A stretch of 64,000 bases of DNA from Adiantum capillus-veneris (taxonomy: Eukaryota > Streptophyta > Polypodiopsida > Polypodiales > Pteridaceae). The stretch covers positions 134,013,182 to 134,077,181 of the forward strand of contig CM043967.1 in assembly GCA_014529385.2 (NCBI GenBank). The letters run 5' to 3'. Made by a program: the position numbers and the translations under genes. Each line of letters begins with the position of its first letter. Position 1 is the first letter of the stretch. The notes beneath the pieces were generated by a model. It was not told where the DNA came from. It searched no databases and was given only the letters and a program-made list of their open reading frames with translations. Shown in pieces: positions 1 to 11,109 of this stretch.

Positions 1-1
1 C

Positions 2-2659
2 ATTGATGACCATACAAGGAAAGTATGGGTCTACTTCATGCGTAACAAAAGTGAAGTGTTTGGTCACTTTCAAGACTTCAAAGTCATGATTGAGAAGGAG
101 ACAGATATGCAAATCAAGACATTGAGGTCAGATGGAGGGGGAGAGTACTTCTCCAATGATTTTTCAGATTTTTTGCGAATGCATGGTATACACAGGCAGT
201 TTACATGCAGATATACTCCACAGCAGAATGGGGTCGCAGAAAGGAAAAACAGGCACATTGCAGAGGTTGCACATGCATTGATGAATGAGAAGAACATGCC
301 TCATCATTTCTGGGCTGAAGCTGTAAATACAGCTGTGTACATTATGAACAGGACACCTACAGCTGCGGTGCATGATGTAACACCTGAGAAAAAGTTTACA
401 GGTACAAAGCCTGATTTGGCACACTTGAAAGTGTTTGGCTGCATAGCTTACGTGCATGTACTAGATGAGTTGCGTAGGAAATTGGATCCTAAAGCAGAGA
501 AATGTATTCTTGTGGGATATTCCCTTGAACAAAAGGGGTACAGGTGCTACAATCCTACTACACGAGAATTACGAGTGAGCAGAGATGTAGTCTTTGATGA
601 GATGAGCAGCTGGTACAGTAATGCACATGGCACTATTGGGGCTGATGTAAAAGATGATGTGGTTGTACAAAATGTGAGGCCACAGTCACAGGTTTTGAGT
701 GGACCACAAGAGTCCTCTTCTCGTGGCTCTGTTGAGAAACCATGGAATGGTAGACTACGTACGCAGGTTACTCCACCAACAGGTACAGGGAATGTATCAC
801 GAAAAGGAAAGGAAAAGGTTGATGAACCTCCCTTTATGGTTGATGCATCATCAGGTTTTTCACATGTAGACATGGATTCAGATGGTTCTGAACAAAGTCT
901 TGATGAGGAATTTGGAATTCCGGCTGTCAGGACACCTGGTGTAAGGAAAGTACAAGAAGATGCTAGAGGGCAAAAGAGTGACCCAGGACCGCGCAGATCT
1001 AATAGAGTCAAAAATCCAGTTCAGAAATTGACTTATGATGGGTATCTAGCGCATCACCAAGCCTACATGGCTAAGGTGATACAGGATGTGGAGCCCACAT
1101 GTTTTGAGGATGCAGTTGGAAATGTGCATTGGGATGATGCAATGAATGAAGAGATGGCTGCATTGGAAGCAAATGACACATGGGAGTTGGTGCCATTGCC
1201 AAGTGGCAAGAAAGCTATTGGCTGTAAATGGGTGTATAAAACCAAGCATAAGGCTGATGGTAACATTGAGCGTCACAAGGCAAGGCTGGTCGCAAAGGGT
1301 TATGCACAGACGTATGGCATAGACTATGAGGAGACCTTTGCTCCAGTGGCAAAGATGACGACAGTGAGAGCTGTCATAGCAGTGGCTACATCTAGAGGAT
1401 GGATTATGCATCAAATGGATGTAAAGAATGCCTTCTTGAATGGTGAGTTGCAAGAGGAAGTGTATATGGATCAGCCACCTGGTTATGTCGATCCAGGTTA
1501 CCCAGATTATGTATGCAGACTTCTCAAAGCTTTGTATGGTTTGAAGCAGGGCTCTAGAGCATGGTATGACAGGATTGCCAAGTATCTTGTCAGTATTGGT
1601 TTTAGGAGAGCTCATGCTGATCATTCACTCTATGTACGTGAGAGTGATGTGGGGATTGTGGTCATTACCATATATGTAGATGACCTTATTATTGTTGGTG
1701 ACAATGCTATGGAGATTGACCATGTGAAGGGTCTTCTCAAACAGGAGTTTGAAATGAAAGATTTAGGCGAGTTGCGCTACTTTCTTGGCATTGAAGTGAT
1801 CAGGACTCGAGAGGGTGTATGGCTATCACAGAGACAGTATGCTTTGGACATGTTGTCAAAGTATGGTATGGCTGATTGTAAGCAAATTTCTATTCCCTTG
1901 GATGTGAATGCAAAGCTGAGTGCAGAGAAGGGTGATGTTGTTGAGGATGTCAACATGTACAGGAAGATTGTGGGTAGTCTAATCTACTTGACTATCACGA
2001 GGCCAGACTTGAGCTACACAGTAGGCTTGGAGAGTCAGTTCATGCAACTTCCGAGGAAGCCACATTTGGATGGAGTACGACGCACACTTAGGTATGTGCA
2101 AGGTACTCTTGACTACGCATTGTTCTATGCAGCAGATGCACCATTAGCATTGTATGGGTATACAGATGCAGATTGGGCAGGTAGCATTGTTGATAGGAGA
2201 TCTACGAGTGGCTTCATGTTCTCTTTTGGGAGTGCTGCTGTTACTTGGAGCAGCAAAAAGCAGCCTACGGTTGCTTTATCGAGCACAGAGGCCGAGTACA
2301 GAGGTGCAACAGTTGCGGCGTGCGAGGTAGCTTGGCTACGCACATTACTTGAGGACTTGGGAGTGCAGGTGGACCAGCAGATTTTCATCCATTGTGACAA
2401 CCTCAGCAGCATGTAGTTGGCTAGGAACCCAGTGTTTCATGCCAGGACCAAACACATAGAGGTCCATTACCACTTCGTTCGAGAGCGAGTGTTGGCGGGC
2501 GACATCGACTTGGTCTACGTCAGCACAGAGGAGCAGATAGCGGATATCTTTACCAAGGCCCTCGGAGCTGAGAAGCTTCGACGTTTCCGGACTATGCTTG
2601 GACTCTGCGACATGCAGAGCTTGAGGGGGAGTGTTGAGATGTCAAGCTCTACACCTTGA
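2..2659 (+). pseudogene. copia pol polyprotein (integrase-RT-RNase H), one in-frame stop
   Basis: The frame is open from base 2. It begins in the integrase catalytic core (second acidic residue in LRSDGGGEY, glutamate in QNGVAERKN). Next come a variable linker, the RT domain (starting near TWELVPLPSGKKAIGCKWVY, active site YVDD near base 1673), and RNase H (YTDADWAGS, STEAEYRGA), ending at 2659. A single TAG at 2414-2416 interrupts RNase H; copy 2 has CAG there, so it is a point mutation. The protein would copy element RNA into DNA and integrate it. The part before integrase (gag, protease) is outside the window. Apart from the one stop, the frame is remarkably intact. Confidence 0.93.
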
Positions 2660-2953
2660 GCTGGCAGCCACTACGGGTGTTGGCCGCTTACGACATTTAC
2701 TCACTGGCGCGTTAGGTGACCGACACGGAGGATCTCTGCTAGTGATTCTACAGCTGGACTACACTTATAGTGCGAGCCTAGTACGCTTCTAGCGAGTTCA
2801 CACTTAGTGACCGCATGTACATATGTGCTACTTTTCAGCTTTAGCACTTAGTCATTTTGTACTCTCTTTTCTGTGAAGAAGAAGAAGAAGCTTTCCATCT
2901 CTGTGTGCTTTGTGCTTGTCTTGTGTAGCTCTCTTGCATCCTCATTCTTTACA
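2632..2953 (+). repeat. 3' LTR of copia copy 1
   Basis: The 322-bp LTR begins TGTTGAGATGTC directly after a purine-rich tract (GAGGGGGAG) and ends CATTCTTTACA. It has exactly the same length and termini as both LTRs of copy 2 (9853-10174 and 13497-13818). Confidence 0.93.
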
Positions 2954-3421
2954 CTCTACCACTCTCTCCCTTCTCATTCCCCTACCCTATGCTCCCCATT
3001 TCATCGCCTAATTCTCTAAATAAAGCTTGAGGTTTTGTGAATATGTTTTCTTGCAATGTTTTGCCCATGTGAGGTGTGCGGAATCGCCACCTAGTCTTGT
3101 GTTTTGGAGTGAGCTTGTGTATGTGTGAAGGGTGTGCGGATTCGCCATCCTTTTGTGGTGCCTAAGTACTAAGCCACTATACCCCCTCCCTCACTCTCTC
3201 TCTCTCTCTCTCGATCTCATTCCCTTTCCTCTTCATCATTACTCCCAAGCATCCATCTCTCTTGGATGAAAACTTTGTTATGGTGGTGTGTTGTTTGCGT
3301 CCTAGCCGCTGAAGCTAGGTGGTGCCCCCTGTTTGCTTTACCATGACAGGCTCGAGGCGCGCCATTCGGTCCCCGATGTTTTAGAGGCCGTCGGGGTTCG
3401 GGGTTCGCTTTGCTCCCGTCA
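2954..3421 (+). repeat. 5' LTR of gypsy A (3' portion)
   Basis: These 468 bp match 8974-9457 almost base for base; most of the length difference is a shorter CT microsatellite here (around 3192-3212 versus 9212-9243). They include an AATAAA signal at 3019-3024 and end GCTCCCGTCA. The upstream part of the LTR is displaced to the left of copia copy 1, outside the window. Confidence 0.9.
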
Positions 3422-3440
3422 TTTGGTGCTCCCACTGAGG
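3422..3440 (+). other. primer-binding site candidate of gypsy A
   Basis: TTTGGTGCTCCCACTGAGG follows the LTR terminus directly, which is where the tRNA primer anneals. I cannot name the tRNA with confidence. Confidence 0.55.
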
Positions 3441-3495
3441 ATCTTTTCATGAAACCCTTCAGTTTACAAGACTGAAACCCTTAAACTATTGTGAA

Positions 3496-4250
3496 TGGAT
3501 GAATGGCTAGAAGGATTTGCTAATTGGACGACAGAAGAAGAAGAGCTCCAAGCACAACTAGACGAACTCCGCATCTCCATCGAAGCTTGAGTGCCAGGCG
3601 TAACGGTAATCGATTTGCAGTGGGAGAGTCAACCAACACACCAAACCCAGTGGATATACATAGGCCAAGTGCCAAGAAGAAGAAGGAGAAGGTCGAAACC
3701 ATGTCCGCAACCTACAACCAACCCACAACAACAAAATGGAAGGAGCTCTACACAATAGAGAATCAACACTATTCTACTTTGAGAATCGGGTAACTCAAGT
3801 CACCGAGGTAATTATCACAGTCAGTTTTCAAGTCGCACCTGATGCTGCAACACAGATAACGGAAGCATTGGCTCACACTCTCACTAGAGAAACTAGGGAT
3901 CTACTGAGTTTGTTTCAGGAAAGAACACCACCCTCTCCCACAAGCTTGGACAGTGACTAAGCACCTCTAAGCTTCACATGAATCAGTACAACCTACCTCA
4001 AGACAGATCACACATACCAACACGTGTACACTCAATCAAGGTAATACTGGATTTGAAGGCTCACTACCAGCACGTCATTGACACCATGCCGGGTGGGGAG
4101 CGGTTTTTGGAGGTTCTGGCATTAGATCAACCATTTGTCTTACCTTTGGTACAAGGCAATGTACCGTTTGAAGTTTTAATCTATGTCCTAGTATAAGAGG
4201 GTATACACGCCTCCTTGTAAAGAAGCAAAAAAACTTTTGCAAGTTAAGCA
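3496..4250 (+). pseudogene. decayed 5' leader / gag N-terminal region of gypsy A
   Basis: A short acidic frame starts with ATG at 3496 (MDEWLEGFANW...) and stops at 3588. Further short frames at 3524-3793, 3736-3960 and 3978-4196 lie in other phases and resemble no family I know. The position between primer site and gag suggests leader or a decayed gag N-terminus. No function can be assigned. Confidence 0.4.
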
Positions 4251-4280
4251 GTGTGTCTTTCTAGCTCTCTCTCAGTAATC

Positions 4281-5315
4281 ATGGAAAGTGTATCATTTCC
4301 AACATTTAAAGGAAAGAAGGGGGAGGATTTGGTAACAGACTTCCTAGATGACTTTGAAGTAGCATGTGTAGTGAGCAACAAAGATACGGATGAATCCCGG
4401 GTTAGAATCTTTAAGCATCTCATGAAGCTAGAAGCTAGATCATGGTACAATGCACTTCCACAAGCAACCAAGGATGACTGGGAACCCTTAAAAACCGCTT
4501 TTAAGAGGCGCTTTGGGGGAGGTACCACTTCAGAAAAGTTGTGGGACAAGTTGAGAGACTTGAAGCAGGAGGGTCTTTTAGAATATGCCACCTATGAGTC
4601 CAAATTTATGGATTTGTGGGAACGGTGGGTTGAGTCACTGGCTAGGGGGGGAGCTGCACCCGATTTCCTAAAAAAAGATTGGTTCACGCATGGCTTATGG
4701 CCGCTTCTCAAGGAGAAGGTGAAAGGTAGATTCCCGGCTACGTACGAGTTAGCCGTTGATATTGCTCGCCTTAAAGACAAGAAGCTGCGAATGAAAGCCA
4801 AAGAAACCGAGTCAACATAATCAGGAACATCGCGTCGACCAGCAACTACGACAACCACCATTCCACCACCACCACCGGCTCTTGGGGTAAGAGATGACCA
4901 ACAAGATATGTTGGCCCATATTACTGACCAACTGCAGAATTTGTCTATCCACTTAATACAACAAGGGAGGAGTCAAGAAAGAGATCAAGACCCTGGAAGA
5001 GCACGACGACAAAACAGGGAGTATCATTGCTACAACTGCGGAGAAGACGGTCACGGTATGTACTACTGTCCCAAACCACGACAAAACTATAATAGAGAAG
5101 GTAGGAGGAACCAATTGTCACCCCCTAGAGAAAGAACACCCCCACCCCGAGCACCACCCCCACCAACACAAATTCTACGTCCACCCCAGACACCACTACA
5201 AGCATCCATCCCACCTCTTCCACCAGCCCCACCACCTGATCGCCATAAGGCTAGAAGAGAAAGGAAAAGCCATAGTAGTGGATCCACCCAGAGCAAAGGA
5301 GAGGGACAAGGGTAA
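4281..5315 (+). pseudogene. gag polyprotein of gypsy A, one in-frame stop
   Basis: ATG at 4281 opens a retrotransposon gag domain (SWYNALPQATKDDW, FKRRFGG, LWDKLRDLKQ, a typical capsid pattern). A TAA at 4818-4820 interrupts it. The same frame then continues through a Pro/Thr-rich linker to a CCHC zinc knuckle (CYNCGEDGHGMYYC, around 5030-5072) and a basic, proline-rich tail ending at 5315. Gag packages element RNA into cytoplasmic particles, and the knuckle binds that RNA. The next frame (pol) overlaps the last 38 bases in another phase. Confidence 0.85.
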
Positions 5316-6282
5316 GGAGAAGGTAACCTTTTTAGAACCACTTGAAGAATGCCACATCGGGGAGAGTAAAGTCATTCTACTAGGCCATGAAATTTCAGCA
5401 AAAGGTATCAACGCCGACCCAAGTAAGGTGTCCGCACTCATAGCCCTACCTTCACCAACGACGGCACGCCAACTGGTCTCTTTTCTACAGAAGGTGAGGT
5501 ACTTAAGTAGATTCATACATCTACTATCACAACTTGTTCTACCACTGCAAAAAATCACTCAAAGATCAACTTTCACTTGGGACGAGGAAAGCGAACATCA
5601 CTACAACAAGGTAAAGGAGGTCTTAGCCACTCTGCCAACTATCTCACCACCTAAGTGGGATGAAAAATTCTATGTCACCTCAAGTGTTGGTGATGACTCA
5701 TTGGGGGTTGTGCTACTCCAAAAGGATACGACGACATCTTTCATGAGGCCAATCTACTTCTCTAGTCAAATGATGATAGCAGGAGAGAAAGGTTTCACCC
5801 ATGTGGAACACTTAGTCCTAGCTCTTAGATTTGCAACTACAAAGTTTAGGTCATATTTGCTGCCTAAGCAATTTGTGATTCTAACCACGGATGAAATATT
5901 TCCCTATGTTGTACAACACATGGATGTGTCTGCTAGAATTACTAAATGGCTAGTTCGTCTGCAAGAGTTTGACTACACGGTACAGGTAGAAAGCACGACA
6001 AGGGCAAGTTTGGGGGGACTCATGACCTACCAAGTCTTTGAAGGGAAGGAGAAGCAATCTCAGGAAGGAGAATTCCGATTACCTCCAGTACCACCGATGG
6101 TAGAAGGAGCATACTCTCTCTACTTTGATGGAGCCTACAAGCGAGCGTCCGACAAAGCAGCTGCAGGCATAGTGGTCTTTGATGACAAAGGGACAAAGGT
6201 ATTTTCGTTGGGCCAATTGTTCGATTCACATTCTAACAATGAAGCTGAGTATGCAGCACTAACCAAGGGTCTACAATGGTGA
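5278..6282 (+). pseudogene. pol fragment of gypsy A: RT tail, RNase H and second (Tat-type) RNase H
   Basis: The frame passes from gag-like basic sequence directly into the RT thumb (LLGHEISAKGI). The fingers and palm with the catalytic aspartates, and the whole protease, are absent. The connection and first RNase H follow (FTWDEESEHHYNKVKEVL; PIYFSSQMM). From about 6110 a second RNase H begins (LYFDGAYKRASDKAAAGIV, NNEAEYAALTKGL), the archaeal-like domain of Tat elements. It stops at 6280-6282 (TGA after LQW). Its remainder is recognisable in broken form to about 6484, with several stops and the central part lost. Confidence 0.85.
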
Positions 6283-6488
6283 GTCTCACAAGGTGTACAA
6301 CGCCTTAATGTGCTCTACTTCTGGTAAGGCAAGTAAATGGAGCATGGACATGCAAGAATCCTAGTTTAAGGACTCACTTAAGTGGTGTAAAAACCTTGTT
6401 GCATAAGTTTGAATAAGTTCAAATACACCATATCCCAAGGGCTCAAAACCAAGAAGCAGATGCCCTAGCAAGTGAAAGACTATAGGAA

Positions 6489-7880
6489 GTGGTGGTTGGA
6501 GCAATAAAACTAAAGCTCCCTCTATTTCAAGGCAGTGATGCATTGCCTGACATCATGCATTTTTTGGAAACAGGGGAATGCCCATCAGATTTAACAAAGG
6601 GACAAAAGCAATGGCTGACGCGGAAGGCCACAAGGTATCGACTCATCAATGATGGTTTGTACTGTAAGGGTAAGGACCAAATACTCAGGAAGGTCCCTCT
6701 CTCTCACGAAATCACGGGAGTAATTGCTAGTTGTCACGACGGGGTTTGTGGTGGTCACTTTGCCCTAGACATAACAAGTAGGAAAATCTTGCAGGCAGGC
6801 TTCATATGGCCTAGCCTCAACCGTGATGTAGACCATTGGTGCAAAACGTGTAAGTTGTGTCAAAAGGCCAGCATTAGGTCACTTATGCTTGAACCACAGA
6901 CACCTATTCTCTCATATGGCCCATTTGAAAAATGGGGTATCGATGCCATTGGGCCATTACCTAGGGCCAACTCAGGAAAATTCTACATTATCATGGGGGT
7001 CGACTACATGACTAGATGGGCAGAGGCTACAGCCACCACTAGAATCATAGCGGTAGAGGTAGCTAAATTTATCTACGAGCACATATGCTGTAGGTTTGGC
7101 ACATCTTTAGAGATCATCTCTGATAGAGGGCCTGGTTTCAGAGCAGACTTGGTAGGAGAATTAATGCACAAACTGGGCATTACAAGGAGGCACTCTTCAC
7201 CATATTACCCTCAATGTAATGGCCTAGTTGAAAAGGTAAATGGAATGGTTTCTAAAATTATTACCAAGCAGGTAAACAATCATCCTGGAGACTGGGATAA
7301 GTATCTACTACCAGCTTTATGGGCCTACAGAACTTCATTTCGTACATCCTTGGGATTCACACCGTATCATCTAGTATTTGGTAAGGAAGCAATCTTGCCC
7401 ATTGAAGTGCAACTACAAAGTCTTAGAGTAATGGCAAGCCAGCTTCAACAGCCCAACATGCATTTGAGAGATCACATCATCAACTTGGAAAGACTACAGC
7501 TAGACAGAGAAGAAGCAATAAATTATTATGCAGCACAAGCAGAGCATAGACGGCTTAGCTTTAACGGGCATCTCCGGAAAAAAGAATTGAAGAAAGGAAT
7601 GTTGGTGCTCCGCTACGACAATCGCTTCGACACGCGCAAGGATAAGAAATTCCTACTCCGATGGGAAGGTCCTTTCATCGTCAGGAAAAAGCATGCCAAT
7701 GGAAGCTACCAGCTTATGGAGGCTGATGGAAAACTTCATAAAACCAGGGTAAATGGTTGGCGACTTAAACCTTATTTTCTTCGATTTGACCAGGCTCCAC
7801 CAATTGACATTCCAGATGAGGACACACCATCAGCCGCCACCTCCGCTGATAATGATCAAACAGATGAGCTAGAGACATGA
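6489..7880 (+). pseudogene. integrase of gypsy A (frame intact, 5' end detached)
   Basis: The 463-residue frame has an HHCC zinc domain (HDGVCGGHF ... CKTCKLC), the DDE catalytic core (first Asp in WGIDAIGPLP, second in IISDRGPGF, Glu in NGLVEKVNG) and a C-terminal GPY/F-like module (LRWEGPFIVRKKHANGSYQL). Integrase inserts the cDNA into nuclear DNA. It would normally be cleaved from a longer polyprotein; here stops around 6480 separate it from the RNase H part. No chromodomain is visible at the C-terminus, consistent with a non-chromovirus lineage. Confidence 0.88.
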
Positions 7881-7892
7881 ATGCCTCTAGCC

Positions 7893-7908
7893 AAAAGGGG
7901 AGGGCTAA
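7893..7908 (+). other. polypurine tract of gypsy A
   Basis: AAAAGGGGAGGG, just after the integrase stop and just before the TG of the 3' LTR, is where plus-strand DNA synthesis would start. Confidence 0.7.
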
Positions 7909-9210
7909 TGATGGGGGCTTTTCACAAGCCAAGCTCCCATACACCTCTTCTCTCGTCCCCACCCCATGAAAACCCCCTCTTAGGGAGGGAGTGATAAAAA
8001 AGCATTGGAAAAAGTAAGAAAAAAATAAAGTATGATTATGTAAATATTTAAGAAAGGTAAAATAGGCCACCTCATGCCTGCGGGGTAGTTCATCCCCAAC
8101 CTTGCCTCCTTTTTCTTCACTGTTGCCCCGCCAGGTGTCCCTTTTCCTCTCCTCCACTCAAAAGGTCAACCCCCTCTCTCTTCCCCTTGTCCTTTCTCCT
8201 TTCTCTCTCCCCTCAAGCTACCCCACCTCTCACCAATAATGCACCCTAACTCACATGCAACTTACCCTATCTTCCAAAATAGTATACCCCACCCCCTCTT
8301 TCTCTCTCCTATCATATCCCATGACCCAAATATCCCCCTCTCTCTCTAAAGGGCGCCATGTCTCTTGTCTTGTAGCTAAATAACCTCCCCCACACTCACA
8401 CACACTCAGTTTCACTGAAAAAGGTGCCCACAGACCCATCCCCACCAGGTGGTTACCTGATTTTTCTTGTGTTCACACACATCTGCACAAAGATTCACCT
8501 CTGAACACACTCCTCTCTCTCCCCTCTTGTAATTACTTTATTCTCCATGTCACCTCTCACTTTTTTTCATCAACCCATCTCTCTCTCTTAGTCTCTCTCT
8601 CATGAGACTGATGTTCTAGCACATATACACACAGCCAGACAAGTGGGGCCCACAGTCACATGACCTATGTAGATAATGATTTCTTCATTTCTAAATTCTA
8701 GAATTTCTTCCCCCCCTCCTCCCCTATATAAAGAGGGGTCACCATCACACAAAAACACACAACATCACCAAAGAACACACTATGCACTGTGTGTGCCTAG
8801 TGCACACACACACACCCACACCATCACCATCACCATCACCGCAATCACCATGCTGGTCTTGAGCATGACCTCTACAACATTGGCTATGGAAGATGAAGGG
8901 CAACTAAATGAAGGATGATGGCCATAATCCTCATGCGAGTCTTCGCCATCAACTCCCACCTATCCGCCATGTGCTCTACCACTCTCTCCCTTCTCATTCC
9001 CCTACCCTATGCTCCCCATTTCATCGCCTAATTCTCTAAATAAAGCTTGAGGTTTTGTGAGTATGTTTTCTTGCAATGTTTTACCCATGTGAGGTGTGCG
9101 GAATCGCCACCTAGTCTTGTGTTTTGGAGTGAGCTTGTGTATGTGTGAAGGGTGTGCGGATTCGCCATCCTTTTGTGGTGCCTAAGTACTAAGCCGCTAT
9201 ACCCCCTCCC

Positions 9211-9247
<37 letters not shown>

Positions 9248-9457
9248 TGATCTCATTCCCTTTCCTCTTCATCATTACTCCCAAGCATCCATCTCTCTTG
9301 GATGAAAACTTTGTTATGGTAGTGTGTTGTTTGCGTCCTAGCCGCTGAAGCTAGGTGGTGCCCCGTGTTTTCTTTACCATGACAGGCTCGAGGCGCGCCA
9401 TTCGGTCCCCGGTGTTTTAGAGGCCGTCGGGGTTCGGGGTTCGCTTTGCTCCCGTCA
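7909..9457 (+). repeat. 3' LTR of gypsy A
   Basis: The LTR of about 1549 bp starts TGATGGGGGC after the purine tract and ends GCTCCCGTCA. It contains CT/CA-rich stretches, a TATA box (8725-8732), an AATAAA (9039-9044) and a (CT)n run at 9212-9243. Its last 484 bp match the visible 5' LTR. Short open frames inside it (for example 8676-8918) are low-complexity His/Thr-rich and not convincing genes. Confidence 0.85.
8725..8732 (+). promoter_or_regulatory. TATA box of gypsy A LTR
   Basis: TATATAAA in a C-rich context, about 310 bp upstream of the AATAAA signal: the layout of an LTR promoter. Confidence 0.6.
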
Positions 9458-9852
9458 AAGGGCCTTCTTATAATCCAAGATATAGAGGATTGAGCTACTG
9501 CAAATTCTTTGGTAGAGCAACTTCAATATCCTTGATCCCTCGTAAATACTGCTTGATGTGATTTAAATTCTGTAAACAACATCAACTTAAGAAACATATC
9601 GAAACATGAAGGTTAGAAATAACCACATCACATTGTCCTTGGAGACGGTTCGCGACACCACTCTGGAGACGACATAGAAACAAATGTAATGTCGATGCAA
9701 ATCACATGTACACACACATATACAATGTCGACATAAAATAAATGTGATGGGGTCCAAACGAATTCAAATTATGTAATCATCATGGTATCACATACCATGG
9801 CATCAAAGACGCTCTTTTTATGTAATCATCATGGTGTCACGTACCATGGCAT
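9458..9852. repeat. flanking DNA with a short tandem repeat at its right end
   Basis: Between the gypsy A LTR and copia copy 2 there is no gene. From about 9770 a unit of roughly 55-60 bp recurs (catcatggt-tcac-taccatggcatcaaagacgctcttttt). Further units follow the copia element at 13819-13915, so the copia landed inside a small tandem repeat. Confidence 0.6.
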
Positions 9853-10174
9853 TGTTGAGATGTTGAGCTCTACACCTTGAGATGGCATCCACTACGGGTC
9901 TTGGCCGCTTACGGAATTTACTCACTGGCGCGTTAGGTGACCGACACGGAGAATCTCTGCCAGTGATTCTACAGCTGGACTACACTTATAGTGCCAGCCT
10001 AGTACGCTTCTAGCGAGTTCACACTTAGTGACCGCATGTACATATGTGCTACTTTTCAGCTTTAGCACTTAGTCATTTTGTACTCTCTCTTCTCTGAAGA
10101 AGAAGAAGAAGCTTTCCATCTTTGTGTGCTTTGTGCTTGTCTTGTGTAGCTCTCTTGCATCCTCATTCTTTACA
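9853..10174 (+). repeat. 5' LTR of copia copy 2
   Basis: Begins TGTTGAGATG and ends CATTCTTTACA; 322 bp. An (AAG)n run near its 3' end is shared with the other LTRs of this family. Confidence 0.95.
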
Positions 10175-10192
10175 TGGTATCAGAGCCTGGTG
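10175..10192 (+). other. primer-binding site, initiator Met tRNA
   Basis: TGGTATCAGAGCCTGGTG directly follows the LTR end and is the standard plant copia initiator-Met primer site. Confidence 0.9.
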
Positions 10193-10447
10193 CAGGCAAG
10201 AGAGGCTAAGAGAGCAAGAGCATCACAGTCCCTTCGTTCACAATCCACGACAAGTTTTTCGCACAAGTTTCTGAACAGGTCTCCAAAGTGCAGTATACAA
10301 AGATTTACTGTACAAGTATAGTGGTTGTATGTATGCTTGATTGTGGACACTCGTTGAGTGTAGAAAGCGTTACAGGTACCACGATAGCAGGTTCAACAGA
10401 TTTGCAGGTTTTTGCAGATTACAGCTATTTTGTCTTAGTGCTTCAAG

Positions 10448-11109
10448 ATGTCTGACAGTTTCAGTCAGATTGTTACTGAGAAGATTGAGAAAAATAACTA
10501 CCCTGCATGGAAGTTCAGAATAACAAATTTCCTAAAAGGAAAAGGTTATTGGGACTATGTAGAAGGAGACAATGAAAAGGAACCAGAGATTCCTGAGGCA
10601 AATGCTACAGCAGAACAAAGGAAAGCTTTGAGGGACTGGCAACAAGGCCAGAGCAAAGTGATGTATTGGCTTTCTATGAGCATCTGATGGGCTATCTACA
10701 GGATGCGCGCTGAAACCCCCGCCATTGCATGGAGAAACTTAGGCAGAGTGTTCGAGGTGAACACCAAGGCCAGGAAGCTTCAACTAAAGTCAGAGCTAAA
10801 TCAGGTTAAGAGGAACAACCTCTCAATCAATGATTATGCCTTGAAGATCAAGAGTATCATTGACGCTCTTGGATCTATTAAAGTCTCAGTGGAAGACGAT
10901 GACATTGTCCGTGCATGCTTGGATGGTCTAGGAGATGAGTATGTACATTTTAGGTCTTTCATGAATACAAGAGACGACATCCCCGTGTTCCAAGATTTGA
11001 TTTCTATGCTTATTCTTGAGGAGAAGAACCTTGACACATCTTCTTCTCATGGAAGAAATAATTCTGAACGGGCCTTCTATTCTAACTCTAAGAGAGGTAG
11101 AGGTAGAGG
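10448..11109 (+). pseudogene. gag of copia copy 2 (truncated, one stop)
   Basis: ATG at 10448 starts a copia gag (KIEKNNYPAWKFRITNFLKGKGYW, matching the usual N..W...M..L.....W pattern of UBN2/gag domains). A TGA at 10685-10687 interrupts it. The frame resumes in phase (RNLGRVFEVNTKARKLQLKSEL, INDYALKIKSIIDALGSI) and reaches a Gly/Arg-rich stretch (KRGRGRG). There the deletion junction joins it to integrase, so the zinc knuckle is lost. Confidence 0.88.

Larger units (their letters stand above)
1..2953 (+). mobile_element. Ty1/copia LTR retrotransposon, copy 1 (5' end outside window)
   Basis: The window begins inside the integrase of this element and runs through RT, RNase H and a complete 3' LTR (2632-2953). 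It is the same family as the element at 9853-13818, to which it is nearly identical over most of pol. The DNA after its LTR (CTCTACCACTCTCTCCC...) is found again, uninterrupted, at 8974 in the 3' LTR of the gypsy element, so this copia inserted into the gypsy 5' LTR. The expected 5-bp target duplication on its right is CTCTA; the left copy lies outside the window. Confidence 0.93.
2954..9457 (+). mobile_element. Ty3/gypsy Tat-like LTR retrotransposon (gypsy A), internally deleted
   Basis: Visible parts are the 3' portion of the 5' LTR (2954-3421), an internal region (3422-7908) and a 3' LTR (7909-9457). Its 5' LTR is split by copia copy 1. The internal region encodes gag, an RT tail with RNase H, a second RNase H, and integrase. 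Two RNase H domains between RT and integrase are the hallmark of the Tat lineage of plant gypsy elements. Protease and the RT catalytic core are missing, so the element could not move on its own. The right flank is AAGGG; the left flank is out of view. Confidence 0.88.

Noticed and set aside
164-457. Minus-strand frames within copia copy 1 (also 547-1011 and 1046-1624)
   Set aside because: Shadows of the strong plus-strand pol frame; the same shadows recur in copy 2.
8676-8918. 80-codon frame in the gypsy A 3' LTR
   Set aside because: Low-complexity CA/CAT-repeat translation that overlaps the LTR TATA region; no homology recognised.
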